Source: a virus. Taken from it: a stretch of 64,000 nucleotides of DNA. Position numbers and translations under genes: made by a program. Of this stretch, positions 16,876 through 25,245 are shown in pieces; the stretch's first letter is position 1, and every line of letters begins with the position of its first letter. The notes under the pieces were generated by a model. It was given only the letters and a program-made list of their open reading frames with translations. It was not told the DNA's origin and searched no databases. The stretch is taken from positions 1 through 64,000 of the IMG/VR virus record IMGVR_UViG_3300028394_000049, one strand, 5' to 3'.

Positions 16876-18587
16876 TAACTTTTCAATGTGTTAGATGGAA
16901 GAATTTTCTTTCCACTGGTAATTCATTTACCGAAATTAATTTTTTAAAATCTCCAAACACACTTATTATTGGTAACAATGGTGCTGGAAAATCAACCATC
17001 TTAGATGCGTTGTGTTTTGCGTTGTTTGGTAAACCTTTTCGTAAAATCAATAAACCACAATTATTAAATTCTATTAATCAGCAGCAGTGTGTTGTTGAAG
17101 TTGAATTTTTGGTGGGTAAAAAACAATACAAAGTTATTCGTGGCATTAAACCAAATATCTTTGAGGTTTATTGTGATGGTGTTATGGTCGACCAAGATGC
17201 CAAGGCAAAAGACTATCAAGAGCACTTAGAGAAATTTATTCTCAAAATAAATTACAAGTCTTTCACGCAAGTTGTCATCCTTGGTTCGGCTTCTTTTGTT
17301 CCATTCATGCAATTGTCTCCAGCTGATCGTAGAGCTATTATTGAAGATTTGCTTGACATTCAAATTTTTTCATCGATGAATGGAATCGTAAAAGAAAAAA
17401 TGGTTAATATAAAAGATACTTCTGGTAAGTACAAATATGCCATGGACTTGGCATCTGAAAAGATCAAGATGCAGCAAGGCGCTATTGAGGAACACAAGAA
17501 ACATAATAATGCCGAAATAGAAAAGAAACAAAAAGAAATCGAAGAATCACAAGTACAGATTACCAAGTTAAATTCAGACATCGAATTGATTCAAAAACAT
17601 ATTAATTCCTTAAATACTAAAATTTCTGATAAATTGTTAATAGAAAAGAAAAGTTCTAAACTAGTACAATTAGAATCTAAACTTGAAACCAAATTACGAA
17701 AATTAGAAAAAGAAGAAAAATTCTATGAAGAAAACCACGACTGTCCGACCTGCAAACAAAGTATCGATGACACATTCAGAAGTAACCAACTTGGTGGAAT
17801 CAATCAAACAAAAGGAGAAGTTGGAGTTGCAGTTAAAGATATCGAAACTAAAATCGAAGAAACAAACCAACGCATCGAAGAAATCCAAAAAATAGTTAAA
17901 CACATACAGGCACATAACAATGAGATTGTCAAACACACCTCCACGATTTCTGCCGTCAACATCTACATCGGCAAACTCAATTTGGAAGTTAAAAATCTTT
18001 CAACGCATAAGGATAGCTTGGAAGATGAAAATGAAAAGCTTAAGGAACTCAAAGGAGATTTGTCCGTGCTGCTCAGACAGATGGAAGAATTATCGTTAGA
18101 GAAGCAATACTATGAGTTTGCTGGTAACCTATTGAAAGATACTGGCATTAAAACAAAAATCATTCGTCAGTATTTGCCTATTATGAACAAGTTGATTAAC
18201 AAGTATCTGACTGCAATGGATTTCTTTGTTAACTTCAATATTAATGAAAACTTTGAAGAAACAATTAAGAGTCGGCACCGTGATGAATTTTCTTATGCCA
18301 ATTTCTCCGAAGGTGAGAAGATGCGTATTGATTTGGCATTGCTGTTTACATGGCGTCAGATTGCCAAGTTGAAGAACAGTACAAATACCAATCTACTAAT
18401 TTTAGATGAGGTCTTTGATTCATCACTAGATGGTGTTGGTACAGAAGAATTTTTGAAATTGATACATGAAATGGGAACAGATACCAATGTGTTCGTTATT
18501 TCACATAAAGGTGACCAACTATTCGATAAGTTCAGGTCGGTTATTAAATTTGAGAAACATAATAATTTTAGTAGGATTGCAAAATGA
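16872..18587 (+). CDS. 46: Recombination endonuclease subunit gp46 (Rad50-like)
   Basis: This 571-residue SMC-type ATPase partners gp47 in DNA end resection and host DNA breakdown (T4 gp46 is 560 residues). Walker A is GNNGAGKST (34-42), the zinc-hook CPTC is at 291-294 between two long coiled coils, and the signature (FSEGEKMRIDLALLF) and Walker B (LLILDEVFDSSLD) are in the C-terminal lobe. All motifs are intact. Confidence 0.96.
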   Translation: MITFQCVRWKNFLSTGNSFTEINFLKSPNTLIIGNNGAGKSTILDALCFALFGKPFRKINKPQLLNSINQQQCVVEVEFLVGKKQYKVIRGIKPNIFEVYCDGVMVDQDAKAKDYQEHLEKFILKINYKSFTQVVILGSASFVPFMQLSPADRRAIIEDLLDIQIFSSMNGIVKEKMVNIKDTSGKYKYAMDLASEKIKMQQGAIEEHKKHNNAEIEKKQKEIEESQVQITKLNSDIELIQKHINSLNTKISDKLLIEKKSSKLVQLESKLETKLRKLEKEEKFYEENHDCPTCKQSIDDTFRSNQLGGINQTKGEVGVAVKDIETKIEETNQRIEEIQKIVKHIQAHNNEIVKHTSTISAVNIYIGKLNLEVKNLSTHKDSLEDENEKLKELKGDLSVLLRQMEELSLEKQYYEFAGNLLKDTGIKTKIIRQYLPIMNKLINKYLTAMDFFVNFNINENFEETIKSRHRDEFSYANFSEGEKMRIDLALLFTWRQIAKLKNSTNTNLLILDEVFDSSLDGVGTEEFLKLIHEMGTDTNVFVISHKGDQLFDKFRSVIKFEKHNNFSRIAK

Positions 18588-19159
18588 GTGATACAATTGT
18601 TTTTAATACGGAAGATACATTAAAAGGTACCAGTTATGCTAAAACTTTTTCTATACCTTTGTTTGATTTGGTAGGAGAAGATAATCCAATTCTCAAAGAA
18701 GTTATGCCAGAATTTGATTTTAAAAATGCTCCTGTAAATCCTATGGAATTCGCATCTTCTTTGGTTGAAACCTGCAAGAAACACAAAGGATATGGATTGT
18801 CCGCCAACCAATGCGGTTTTAGGTATCGAGTATTCGTTATGGGTGCCGAAGATAACTTTGTGGCATTCTTTAATCCAAAAATTACCGCAACATATGATGA
18901 GTCACATATTGTTGAAGGATGCCTATCTTTCCCATTACTAGGACTTAGAATTACCAGACCTGCTGCCGTAGATGTAGAATACCAAGACTTTAATGGAGAA
19001 AATAAAACAGCACATTATACTGGTATATCTGCAAGATGTTTTCTTCATGAGCTTGACCACATGAACGGAATAGTATATACTGAAAGAGTGAAACCACTTG
19101 CGTTGCAAATGGGTATGCAGAAGCGTAACAAACTAATCAAGAAATTGCGTATAAAATAA
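18584..19159 (+). CDS. def: Peptide deformylase
   Basis: This 191-residue metalloenzyme removes the formyl group from nascent N-terminal fMet. All three motifs are present: GYGLSANQ (69-76, variant of GxGLAAxQ), EGCLS (111-115, metal Cys113) and HELDH (155-159, metal His and catalytic Glu156). An N-terminal extension of ~20 residues precedes the usual domain. Deformylases occur in marine T4-like phages, where they can replace host activity late in infection. This phage also encodes an initiator-type tRNA at 34656. Confidence 0.94.
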   Translation: MSDTIVFNTEDTLKGTSYAKTFSIPLFDLVGEDNPILKEVMPEFDFKNAPVNPMEFASSLVETCKKHKGYGLSANQCGFRYRVFVMGAEDNFVAFFNPKITATYDESHIVEGCLSFPLLGLRITRPAAVDVEYQDFNGENKTAHYTGISARCFLHELDHMNGIVYTERVKPLALQMGMQKRNKLIKKLRIK

Positions 19160-20424
19160 TGGCGACACCAGTTGAATTTGTGGACAAACAATGGGTAGAA
19201 TGGCAAGAGTCCAACCCAACAAGTAAGTTTGAACACATAGATAAAGAAGAATTGACCAAGACTCTAATTGGAGACTTGACCAAAGCTTCTCAGATGGATG
19301 TTCGTGAATATACTTTATACCAAAAATGGTGCGAAGTTAAAGAACGATATCCCGTCTTTGAGGCCTCAACTCTTTGGGGTACAGAAGTTCAGATGGTTAA
19401 TCCTGAACAAAAAGAATTGATTGAAAAAGTCAAATCTAATTTTTGGATGCCAGAATCACCTGACGATTTTGAAAAATTAAAACCTGTGATGAAATTATCA
19501 AATGGTCCATTGGCAGAAACTTGGAATGCCATACGTACCTTTTCATCCACAATGAAAAACAATTCTAACATTGGTCGTAATCTATTTTATACGGTTACTG
19601 ATGATGTGACAGGTAAATATCTTGGTGTTATTTGTATATCATCAGATTTTTTAGACTTAACTCCAAGAGACAAGGCCATCGGTTGGTCAAGAGAAGTTAA
19701 GACACAACAAGGCATGATTAATCACACCGCAATTGGTTCTACTATCGTGCCCCTACAACCTTTGGGGTTTAATTATATGGGCGGTAAATTACTTGCCTTG
19801 TTGTGCCTTTCTGATACCGTCCAAAAAGACTGGAAAGAACGATATGACGATGTTCTAGTCGGAGTGACTACCACATCACTTTATGGTGCTACGAAGGCTG
19901 GAGGCCTATCCCAATACGATGGACTCGAACATTGGAATAAAATGGGTTTTAGTTCAGGTTCGGTTGCGTTTGAACCATCCAGAAAAACCATGAATATGGT
20001 ATTTGATTGGATTAAAGAAAATCATACTCGTAAATATTTTGAATGGTGGGAAGCCAAAAATCAAAATGGTTTACCACTTAAACGTGACCATAAAAATAGA
20101 TCATTGAACTTTGCCTACCCAAAATTAGGTATCGATAAAAAATTAATTCGTACCGAACATCAACGTGGTATCTATTTTAGTCCTCTCTATAATAATACCA
20201 ATGAATTTCTCCGTAAGGAGATTACCGATTCTGAACTGGTAAAATCGTTTGATACCAGTGAAGAAGCCCTTGCCAATATTTGGAAAACCAAGTATGCTAA
20301 GGGTCGAATTAGGCAATTACAGAAAAAGAATAATGTTTCTTACGATTCTCTTTTCTATGATGACCTGATTTATTTGTCTTGGGAAGAAACCAAGGCAAAA
20401 TATCTACCACAAGTTGGTAGATAA
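19159..20424 (+). CDS. DruA-like DUF4338 protein 1
   Basis: This 421-residue protein contains the DUF4338 core: KYLGVICISSDFLDLTPRDKAIGW, then PLQPLGFNYMGGKLLALLCLSD and VTTTSLYG...SQYDG. The family includes DruA of the Druantia defence system, but phage members are free-standing and of unknown function. It is one of two in this window; the other at 42680 keeps the GFNY-GGKLLA and TTSLYG motifs. N- and C-terminal regions are phage-specific. It overlaps the deformylase stop by one base. Confidence 0.7.
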   Translation: MATPVEFVDKQWVEWQESNPTSKFEHIDKEELTKTLIGDLTKASQMDVREYTLYQKWCEVKERYPVFEASTLWGTEVQMVNPEQKELIEKVKSNFWMPESPDDFEKLKPVMKLSNGPLAETWNAIRTFSSTMKNNSNIGRNLFYTVTDDVTGKYLGVICISSDFLDLTPRDKAIGWSREVKTQQGMINHTAIGSTIVPLQPLGFNYMGGKLLALLCLSDTVQKDWKERYDDVLVGVTTTSLYGATKAGGLSQYDGLEHWNKMGFSSGSVAFEPSRKTMNMVFDWIKENHTRKYFEWWEAKNQNGLPLKRDHKNRSLNFAYPKLGIDKKLIRTEHQRGIYFSPLYNNTNEFLRKEITDSELVKSFDTSEEALANIWKTKYAKGRIRQLQKKNNVSYDSLFYDDLIYLSWEETKAKYLPQVGR

Positions 20425-20446
20425 ACACAAGTATACCACAATATGC

Positions 20447-20476
20447 TTGACACACACACATATATAATGTTATGAT
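20447..20476 (+). promoter_or_regulatory. Sigma70-like early promoter before HTH gene
   Basis: TTGACA (20447-20452), an 18-base spacer and TATGAT (20471-20476) lie ~57 bases before the HTH gene. The consensus -35 marks it as a host-polymerase promoter. Confidence 0.75.
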
Positions 20477-20532
20477 GTGAGAACTTGCTAACAAGGCAAG
20501 AATTTTTATTACTTTAATATGGAGTTTTTACT

Positions 20533-20787
20533 ATGAAACAATCTGCTAAACAAAAAATCATTACCTTCTTGAGCAAAAAAGAAGGTTACAACACACTTAC
20601 AACCGCACAAGCTCGTGCTCGTTTTGGAATTCAAAACGTTTCTGCTCGTATCGATGAGTTGCGCCAAGAAGGCCACGTTATCTACACTAACACCAAAACC
20701 CGTGGTGATGGTTCCAAAGTTGCTTCTTACCGCTTAGGTAAGCCAACTAAAGCAATGGTTCGTGCTGCCTATTCAGTAGGTTTCTAA
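20533..20787 (+). CDS. Small winged-helix DNA-binding protein
   Basis: This 84-residue basic protein has a helix-turn-helix pattern (LTTAQARARFGIQNVSARID) followed by a wing (GHVIYTNTKTRGDGSKVASYRLG). It stands alone between its own sigma70-like promoter and a strong terminator, so it is a monocistronic, probably early and abundant gene. Homologues are widespread in T4-like marine phages. Target sites are unknown; a transcription regulator or nucleoid-binding protein are both possible. Confidence 0.75.
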   Translation: MKQSAKQKIITFLSKKEGYNTLTTAQARARFGIQNVSARIDELRQEGHVIYTNTKTRGDGSKVASYRLGKPTKAMVRAAYSVGF

Positions 20788-20802
20788 TCAAGCGTTAGTA
20801 TA

Positions 20803-20834
20803 GGGAGAGGTCAAATTACCTCTCCCTTTTTTTT
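20803..20834 (+). terminator. Strong terminator after HTH gene
   Basis: A perfect 9-bp stem GGGAGAGGT/ACCTCTCCC (20803-20811 and 20818-20826) with a 6-base loop is followed by eight Ts. Confidence 0.95.
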
Positions 20835-20854
20835 ATTAAAACATTGGAGTCCAA

Positions 20855-21673
20855 ATGGAAATATCAATTAAAAAAGAAGAACTGCAAAAGAAAAGTATAT
20901 TCGTTGCTACCCCAATGTATGGCGGCATGAATCATGGACTTTATGCAAAAGCCTGTCTAGATTTACAAGGCATCTGTATGCAATATGGCGTACAGGTCAA
21001 ATTCTCATTTTTGTTTAATGAGTCCCTAATTACCCGAGCAAGAAATTATCTTGTTGATGAGTTCTTGCATCGTTCAGAATGTACACACATGTTGTTTATT
21101 GATTCTGACATTCACTTTAATCCACAAGACGTAATTGCTTTGTTGGCACTTGATAAAGAAATCATCGGTGGTCCTTATCCAAAGAAAGCGATCAAGTGGA
21201 AATCTATTGCTACAGCATTGAAGAAGAATCCAAATATTGATATTGGCAACCTAGAAAAAATTACTGGAGATTATGTTTTCAATCCAGTTAAAGGTACCGC
21301 ACAATTTTCTGTTACAGAACCTTTAAGTGTTTTGGAAATTGGTACTGGTTATATGATGATCAAACGTGAAGTGTTTTCTAAAATGCAAGAAGCATATCCT
21401 TCAATTAAATACAAACCAGATCATATCGGTCAAGCCCACTTTGACGGATCACGTTATATCCATGCCTTCTTTGATACTGTAATCGACACTAAAGATTCTA
21501 TTACAGGTGGTGGTTCTGAACGTTATCTTTCAGAAGATTACATGTTCTGCCAAATGTGGCGTAAAATTGGTGGAGAAATCTTCTTGTGTCCTTGGATGAA
21601 AACATCACACATTGGTACATATCACTTCCAAGGAGATATGCCAGCAGTTGCAAATTTTGTTGGTGAGATGTAA
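20855..21673 (+). CDS. GT-A fold glycosyltransferase
   Basis: This 272-residue protein resembles family 2-like phage glycosyltransferases. It has SIFVATPMYGGMNHGLYAKA at the start, NESLITRARNYLVDEFL, and the metal-binding DSD (83-85, MLFIDSDIHF), with a late LSEDYMFCQMWRKIGG that resembles the ED acceptor-base motif. The acceptor may be DNA base, LPS or virion protein. It lies directly before the dNTP-hydrolase and clamp genes, a replication context that makes a DNA-modifying role worth considering. Confidence 0.75.
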   Translation: MEISIKKEELQKKSIFVATPMYGGMNHGLYAKACLDLQGICMQYGVQVKFSFLFNESLITRARNYLVDEFLHRSECTHMLFIDSDIHFNPQDVIALLALDKEIIGGPYPKKAIKWKSIATALKKNPNIDIGNLEKITGDYVFNPVKGTAQFSVTEPLSVLEIGTGYMMIKREVFSKMQEAYPSIKYKPDHIGQAHFDGSRYIHAFFDTVIDTKDSITGGGSERYLSEDYMFCQMWRKIGGEIFLCPWMKTSHIGTYHFQGDMPAVANFVGEM

Positions 21674-22023
21674 TGTCTGAATTGACCAAAGGTCGTAAAT
21701 TTGATGGAGGCAAATTAGAGTATGGTTTGCTTCCACCACTTGCGTTAGAAGAAACTGTAAAAGTTCTTACCTTTGGAGCTCAAAAATATGAGCGTGATAA
21801 TTGGCAAAAAGTACCTGAATCAAAACGCAGGTACTTTGATGCACTACAACGACATGTTTGGTCCTGGAAACAAGGTGAACAAATTGATCCAGAATCAGGA
21901 TTACACCACTTAGCTCACGCTATGTGTTGTTTAATGTTTTTGTATGAACATGATGTCAAGTATTCCAAAGAAAGTATTGACGTTGAACTTGAACAAGTGT
22001 ATGATACAAATGTTTTTATATAA
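21673..22023 (+). CDS. dATP/dGTP diphosphohydrolase-like (MazZ-related)
   Basis: This 116-residue all-helical protein has the family signature GRKFDGGKLEYGLLPPLALEE, then LTFGAQKYERDNWQ and SGLHHLAHAMCCLMFL. The family (PF18909) includes MazG-like enzymes that split dATP or dGTP, and MazZ of phages with 2-aminoadenine DNA. No PurZ-like synthetase is in this window, so nucleotide-pool balancing is the safer reading. It lies just before the gp45 clamp. Confidence 0.75.
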   Translation: MSELTKGRKFDGGKLEYGLLPPLALEETVKVLTFGAQKYERDNWQKVPESKRRYFDALQRHVWSWKQGEQIDPESGLHHLAHAMCCLMFLYEHDVKYSKESIDVELEQVYDTNVFI

Positions 22024-22034
22024 TGGAGTAATAA

Positions 22035-22706
22035 ATGAAACTTTCTAATGAAACCCTTTCCGTTTTGAAAAACTTTGCAGGAATCAATTCTGGCATCGAA
22101 TTCAAAAAAGGTAATAAACTTACCACGATCTCATCAGGTAAAACTGTTTTGGCAAAAGCCACACTTAAAGATGAGTTCCCACAAGACTTTTGTGTGTACG
22201 ATTTGAATCAATTTTTGAATGTACATTCTTTAAACAAAGATACCGAAGTTGATTTTGATGAATCTAATATCATCTTTAAATCTGGCCGCAGCAAAGCCAA
22301 GTATCGAAAAACTGCCAGAGAAATGATTGTAACCGCACCTGATAAGGCTTTGAGTTTGCCATCAGTTGATATCGCTTTTACACTAACAGAAGAAGATTTT
22401 GGTTCCATTCTAAAAAGTGCAAACATCCTTCAATCACCTAATATTGCTGTTGAGTCTACCGGTGACAAGATTTGTTTGACTGCTTTTAATGCAAAAGACG
22501 ATTCTGCACACACGAATTCAATTGAAGTTGCTGATGGCAACGACAATAAATTTAAAATGGTCTTTTTGACCGAAAACCTGAAAATGATTTCTGGTTCTTA
22601 TGATGTTGAGATTTCTTCAAAAGGTCTTGCATCTTTCAAAAATAAGAATGTAGATATTCAATATTGGGTCGCAACCGAATCGAAAGATTCAAAATTTGGA
22701 GAATAA
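22035..22706 (+). CDS. 45: Sliding clamp gp45
   Basis: This 223-residue protein (T4 gp45 is 228) is the trimeric processivity ring for gp43 and also the mobile activator of late transcription with gp55. It starts MKLSNETLSVLKNFAGINSG and ends with VDIQYWVATESKD, both typical of the family. It heads the clamp and clamp-loader group gp45-44-62-regA, the same order as in T4. A GGAGT ribosome site precedes the ATG. Confidence 0.95.
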   Translation: MKLSNETLSVLKNFAGINSGIEFKKGNKLTTISSGKTVLAKATLKDEFPQDFCVYDLNQFLNVHSLNKDTEVDFDESNIIFKSGRSKAKYRKTAREMIVTAPDKALSLPSVDIAFTLTEEDFGSILKSANILQSPNIAVESTGDKICLTAFNAKDDSAHTNSIEVADGNDNKFKMVFLTENLKMISGSYDVEISSKGLASFKNKNVDIQYWVATESKDSKFGE

Positions 22707-22709
22707 AAC

Positions 22710-22895
22710 ATGTTCGTATATCTTAATGAAGCAACTACAGACCAACCTATCGCTATCAATCCGCAACATGTCGTTGCTGTTTTTGAGGCAGCTGAAGGTG
22801 AAATGCAAGGAAAAACTATTGTTAACTTAGTTAATGGTGGTTGGGCAGTTAGTCAGACACAACTCGAAGTTGTTGGAATATTGAATAGTCAATAA
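22710..22895 (+). CDS. Small hypothetical protein after clamp (61 aa)
   Basis: A 61-residue beta-rich protein, MFVYLNEATTDQPIAINPQH, with GGWAVSQTQLEVVGIL at its end. It sits three bases after gp45 and has a good ribosome context. Similar short proteins of unknown role occur in T4-like phages. The hairpin at 22905 ends this unit. Confidence 0.6.
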   Translation: MFVYLNEATTDQPIAINPQHVVAVFEAAEGEMQGKTIVNLVNGGWAVSQTQLEVVGILNSQ

Positions 22896-22904
22896 ACTTG
22901 AGAC

Positions 22905-22926
22905 ATGCACAATTTAGGTTGTGCAT
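22905..22926 (+). other. Perfect 8-bp hairpin in clamp/clamp-loader gap
   Basis: ATGCACAA/TTGTGCAT with a 6-base loop TTTAGG follows the 61-residue gene. No immediate T-run follows, so it may be a weak terminator or an RNA-stability element. Confidence 0.6.
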
Positions 22927-22930
22927 TAAA

Positions 22931-22959
22931 TTGATTTAGTTTTGTATTTTTTTTATATT
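22931..22959 (+). promoter_or_regulatory. Candidate sigma70-like promoter for gp44
   Basis: TTGATT (22931-22936), 17 bases and TATATT (22954-22959) end 13 bases before gp44. The spacer contains a long T-tract. Confidence 0.4.
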
Positions 22960-22972
22960 ATGGGAATTTTGA

Positions 22973-23905
22973 ATGACACATCATGTTTTGTGGGTGGAGA
23001 AGTATCGCCCCTCTAAAGTACAAGACTGTATTTTGCCTGAACTGGTTAAAACCACCTTTCAGGAATATGTTAACAAAAAAGAAATACCCAACCTACTTCT
23101 TTCGGGTGGTGCTGGCGTAGGCAAGACTACAATCGCCAAAGCATTATGCGAAGAAGTTGGTTGTGACTATATTGTTATCAATGGTTCGGATGAGAATGGC
23201 GTTGATACCATTCGTATCAAAATTAAAAACTATGCTTCATCGGTAAGTTTGATGGGTGGCCGCAAGGTCATTATTCTTGATGAAGCAGATTATCTAACGC
23301 CTAATGCACAGGCTATTCTACGTGCTTCTATTGAAGAATTTGCAAGTAATTGTTCCTTTATCTTTACTTGTAACTTCAAAAATCGCATTATTGATCCAAT
23401 ACATTCTCGTTGCACCGTCATTGACTTTCGAGTTAACGGTCAGAAAGCCAAATTGGCTGCACAGTTTTTCAAACGTGTAGAATGGATACTTGGTGAAGAA
23501 AACATCACTTATGATAAAGAAGTGGTTGCTGCTGTTATCACCAAACACTTTCCCGATAATCGTAGAATTTTAAATGAACTTCAACGATATGCGGTATCTG
23601 GCACTATCGACAAAGGTATTCTTGCAGCAGTAAGTGATATTCAATTAAATGAACTCACTAAAGCCTTGAAAGAGAAAGACTTTGCATCATGTCGTAAATG
23701 GGTCACCAATAACTTGGACAACGATCCTGCACGAATCTTCCGTAAGTTATATGATGGTCTGTATGAACTATTGAAACCAGACACCGTACCCGCACTGGTT
23801 CTTATTCTCGCTAAGTATCAGTATCAAGTGGCTTTTGTTGCTGATTCTGAAATCAACTTGATTGCTTGTTTGACAGAAATTATGGTGGACTGTGAGTTTA
23901 AGTAA
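22973..23905 (+). CDS. 44: Clamp-loader ATPase gp44
   Basis: This 310-residue AAA+ protein (T4 gp44 is 319) forms the motor of the gp44/62 clamp loader. It has the RFC-type N-terminus WVEKYRPSKVQD, Walker A GGAGVGKTT (45-53), Walker B LDEAD (102-106) and SRC (145-147) for the arginine finger. It is followed by an inserted endonuclease gene and then gp62. All motifs are intact. Confidence 0.96.
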   Translation: MTHHVLWVEKYRPSKVQDCILPELVKTTFQEYVNKKEIPNLLLSGGAGVGKTTIAKALCEEVGCDYIVINGSDENGVDTIRIKIKNYASSVSLMGGRKVIILDEADYLTPNAQAILRASIEEFASNCSFIFTCNFKNRIIDPIHSRCTVIDFRVNGQKAKLAAQFFKRVEWILGEENITYDKEVVAAVITKHFPDNRRILNELQRYAVSGTIDKGILAAVSDIQLNELTKALKEKDFASCRKWVTNNLDNDPARIFRKLYDGLYELLKPDTVPALVLILAKYQYQVAFVADSEINLIACLTEIMVDCEFK

Positions 23906-24330
23906 TGTGCGAGATCATATCAATTAATACCGTATTTGGTGAAGAAGAATTTCAAACAAAAACTTGTATCTATTGTAAAAAAAAATTACCTATTTGGGAA
24001 TTCGCTAAGCACTCACAGAAGGTGGATGGATATGACACCAGATGCAGACTTTGTGTTAAAGAACGAAAATCAATAGTTAATAAAATTAGAGAAAATGCTC
24101 CGCCTCAACCACAAACTTGTGAGTGTTGCGGAAAGCCACCAAATAAAGGTTCTAATGCAAACCCTAGAAGAAGGATTATGGGATTAATGTTGGATCATGA
24201 TTCTCAGACTAATACTTTTAGAGGTTGGTTGTGTGGTGATTGTAATAGAGCAATTGGTTCTTTGGGTGATAATATTGAAGGCGTGGAAAAAGCCTTAAAT
24301 TATTTAAAAAGGAATCAAAAAAATGCCTGA
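23905..24330 (+). CDS. Endonuclease VII-family HNH nuclease
   Basis: This 141-residue protein has two CxxC zinc pairs (CIYCKKKLP and CRLC), a second CECCGKPP, and the EndoVII core LDHDSQTNTFRGWLCGDCNRAIGSLGDN. T4 gp49 is a 157-residue resolvase that cleaves Holliday junctions before packaging, and this may be its equivalent. The same family also supplies free-standing homing nucleases, and the location between gp44 and gp62, genes adjacent in T4, would suit insertion. I cannot decide between them. Confidence 0.85.
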   Translation: MCEIISINTVFGEEEFQTKTCIYCKKKLPIWEFAKHSQKVDGYDTRCRLCVKERKSIVNKIRENAPPQPQTCECCGKPPNKGSNANPRRRIMGLMLDHDSQTNTFRGWLCGDCNRAIGSLGDNIEGVEKALNYLKRNQKNA

Positions 24331-24709
24331 TTTATTCAAAGAAATCATTCCATCCATACTCACAACTAAAAAATCTGTAATCTATGATGAGTTAGATTTA
24401 AAGGACTATCATCCTTTCCTGGTCAACCGTGCCTTGTCTTATCACATGGATTGTGTTCTATATGCAAATGAAATTAATCTTCACCCACATCTAGACAAGG
24501 ATCTACAATATCACTATCTTCTAAATACTGTAAGGTCGATGAAACGGAAATTTCAACCGTGGCAGAAATCATCAACCGATAAAGACATAGAATCCGTTAA
24601 AACTTATTTTGGTTACTCAAATGAGAAGGCCAAAGAAGCTCTGCGTATTCTTAATGAAGAACAACTCGCTGAAATAAGAAAAAAAACAGATAAAGGCGGA
24701 ACAAAGTGA
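24323..24709 (+). CDS. 62: Clamp-loader small subunit gp62
   Basis: This 128-residue protein is the non-ATPase subunit of the clamp loader. It carries LFKEIIPSIL and YHPFLVNRALSYHMDCVLYANE, strongly conserved among T4-like gp62. T4 gp62 is 187 residues; the short form is usual in cyanophage relatives. It lies directly before regA, as in T4, and overlaps the RegA start (TGATG). Confidence 0.9.
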   Translation: MPDLFKEIIPSILTTKKSVIYDELDLKDYHPFLVNRALSYHMDCVLYANEINLHPHLDKDLQYHYLLNTVRSMKRKFQPWQKSSTDKDIESVKTYFGYSNEKAKEALRILNEEQLAEIRKKTDKGGTK

Positions 24710-25122
24710 TGATTAATATTACAGACTTAGTTGAAGTGACTTTAAAAGAAAAAGACGATTTTCTCAAAGTTCGTGAAACGTTAACACGAATTGGTGTCGC
24801 ATCAAAAAAAGAAAACATACTATATCAATCTTGCCATATTTTACATAAACAAGGCAAGTACTACATCGTACATTTTAAAGAATTGTTTGCTTTAGATGGC
24901 AAACCAACAGACATTTCCGAAAATGATTTGTCACGCAGAAATGCAGTTGCTAAACTACTACAGGATTGGGGTCTTGTGGGTATTGTGAACGTAACGAAAA
25001 TTGAAAACCCACCTCCAATTTTCTTATCACAAATAAAAATTATTCCACACAAAGAAAAAGACAAGTGGGAATTAGTACCAAAATACCAAATCGGTAAAAA
25101 AGGTCCTGCAAAAGAATCTTAA
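24709..25122 (+). CDS. regA: RegA translational repressor
   Basis: This 137-residue protein binds initiation regions of early mRNAs and blocks translation. It matches T4 RegA closely: EKDDFLKVRETLTRIGVASK, then LYQSCHILHKQGKYYIVHFKELF and a C-terminal KWELVPKYQIGKKG. The preferred start is ATG at 24709; a GTG one codon upstream is also possible. In T4, RegA represses gp44, gp45 and gp62, which lie just upstream here. Confidence 0.95.
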   Translation: MINITDLVEVTLKEKDDFLKVRETLTRIGVASKKENILYQSCHILHKQGKYYIVHFKELFALDGKPTDISENDLSRRNAVAKLLQDWGLVGIVNVTKIENPPPIFLSQIKIIPHKEKDKWELVPKYQIGKKGPAKES

Positions 25123-25155
25123 TCCGGTAAACATCCGACTAGTGTGTTGGATTTA

Positions 25156-25185
25156 TTGACACATTAGTATAAATACTAATATAAT
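25156..25185 (+). promoter_or_regulatory. Overlapping sigma70-like and late promoters before hsp20
   Basis: TTGACA (25156-25161), 18 bases and TATAAT (25180-25185) form a consensus-like host promoter. Its spacer contains an exact late motif TATAAATA at 25168-25175. The gene would thus be readable early and late. The leader to the ATG at 25246 is ~50 bases. Confidence 0.7.
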
Positions 25186-25245
25186 TATGGTGCCGTGCTC
25201 ATCGAGGCGGCAATTTTTAAAACTCGCTTAACTAAGGAGAAAGCA

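Noticed and set aside
19159-20424. A complete Druantia defence system on the phage
   Set aside because: Only DruA-like DUF4338 proteins occur; no DruE-type helicase or other Druantia component is adjacent.
21673-22023. Claim that the phage has a 2-aminoadenine genome
   Set aside because: Only the MazZ-related protein is present; no PurZ-like gene is visible in the window.
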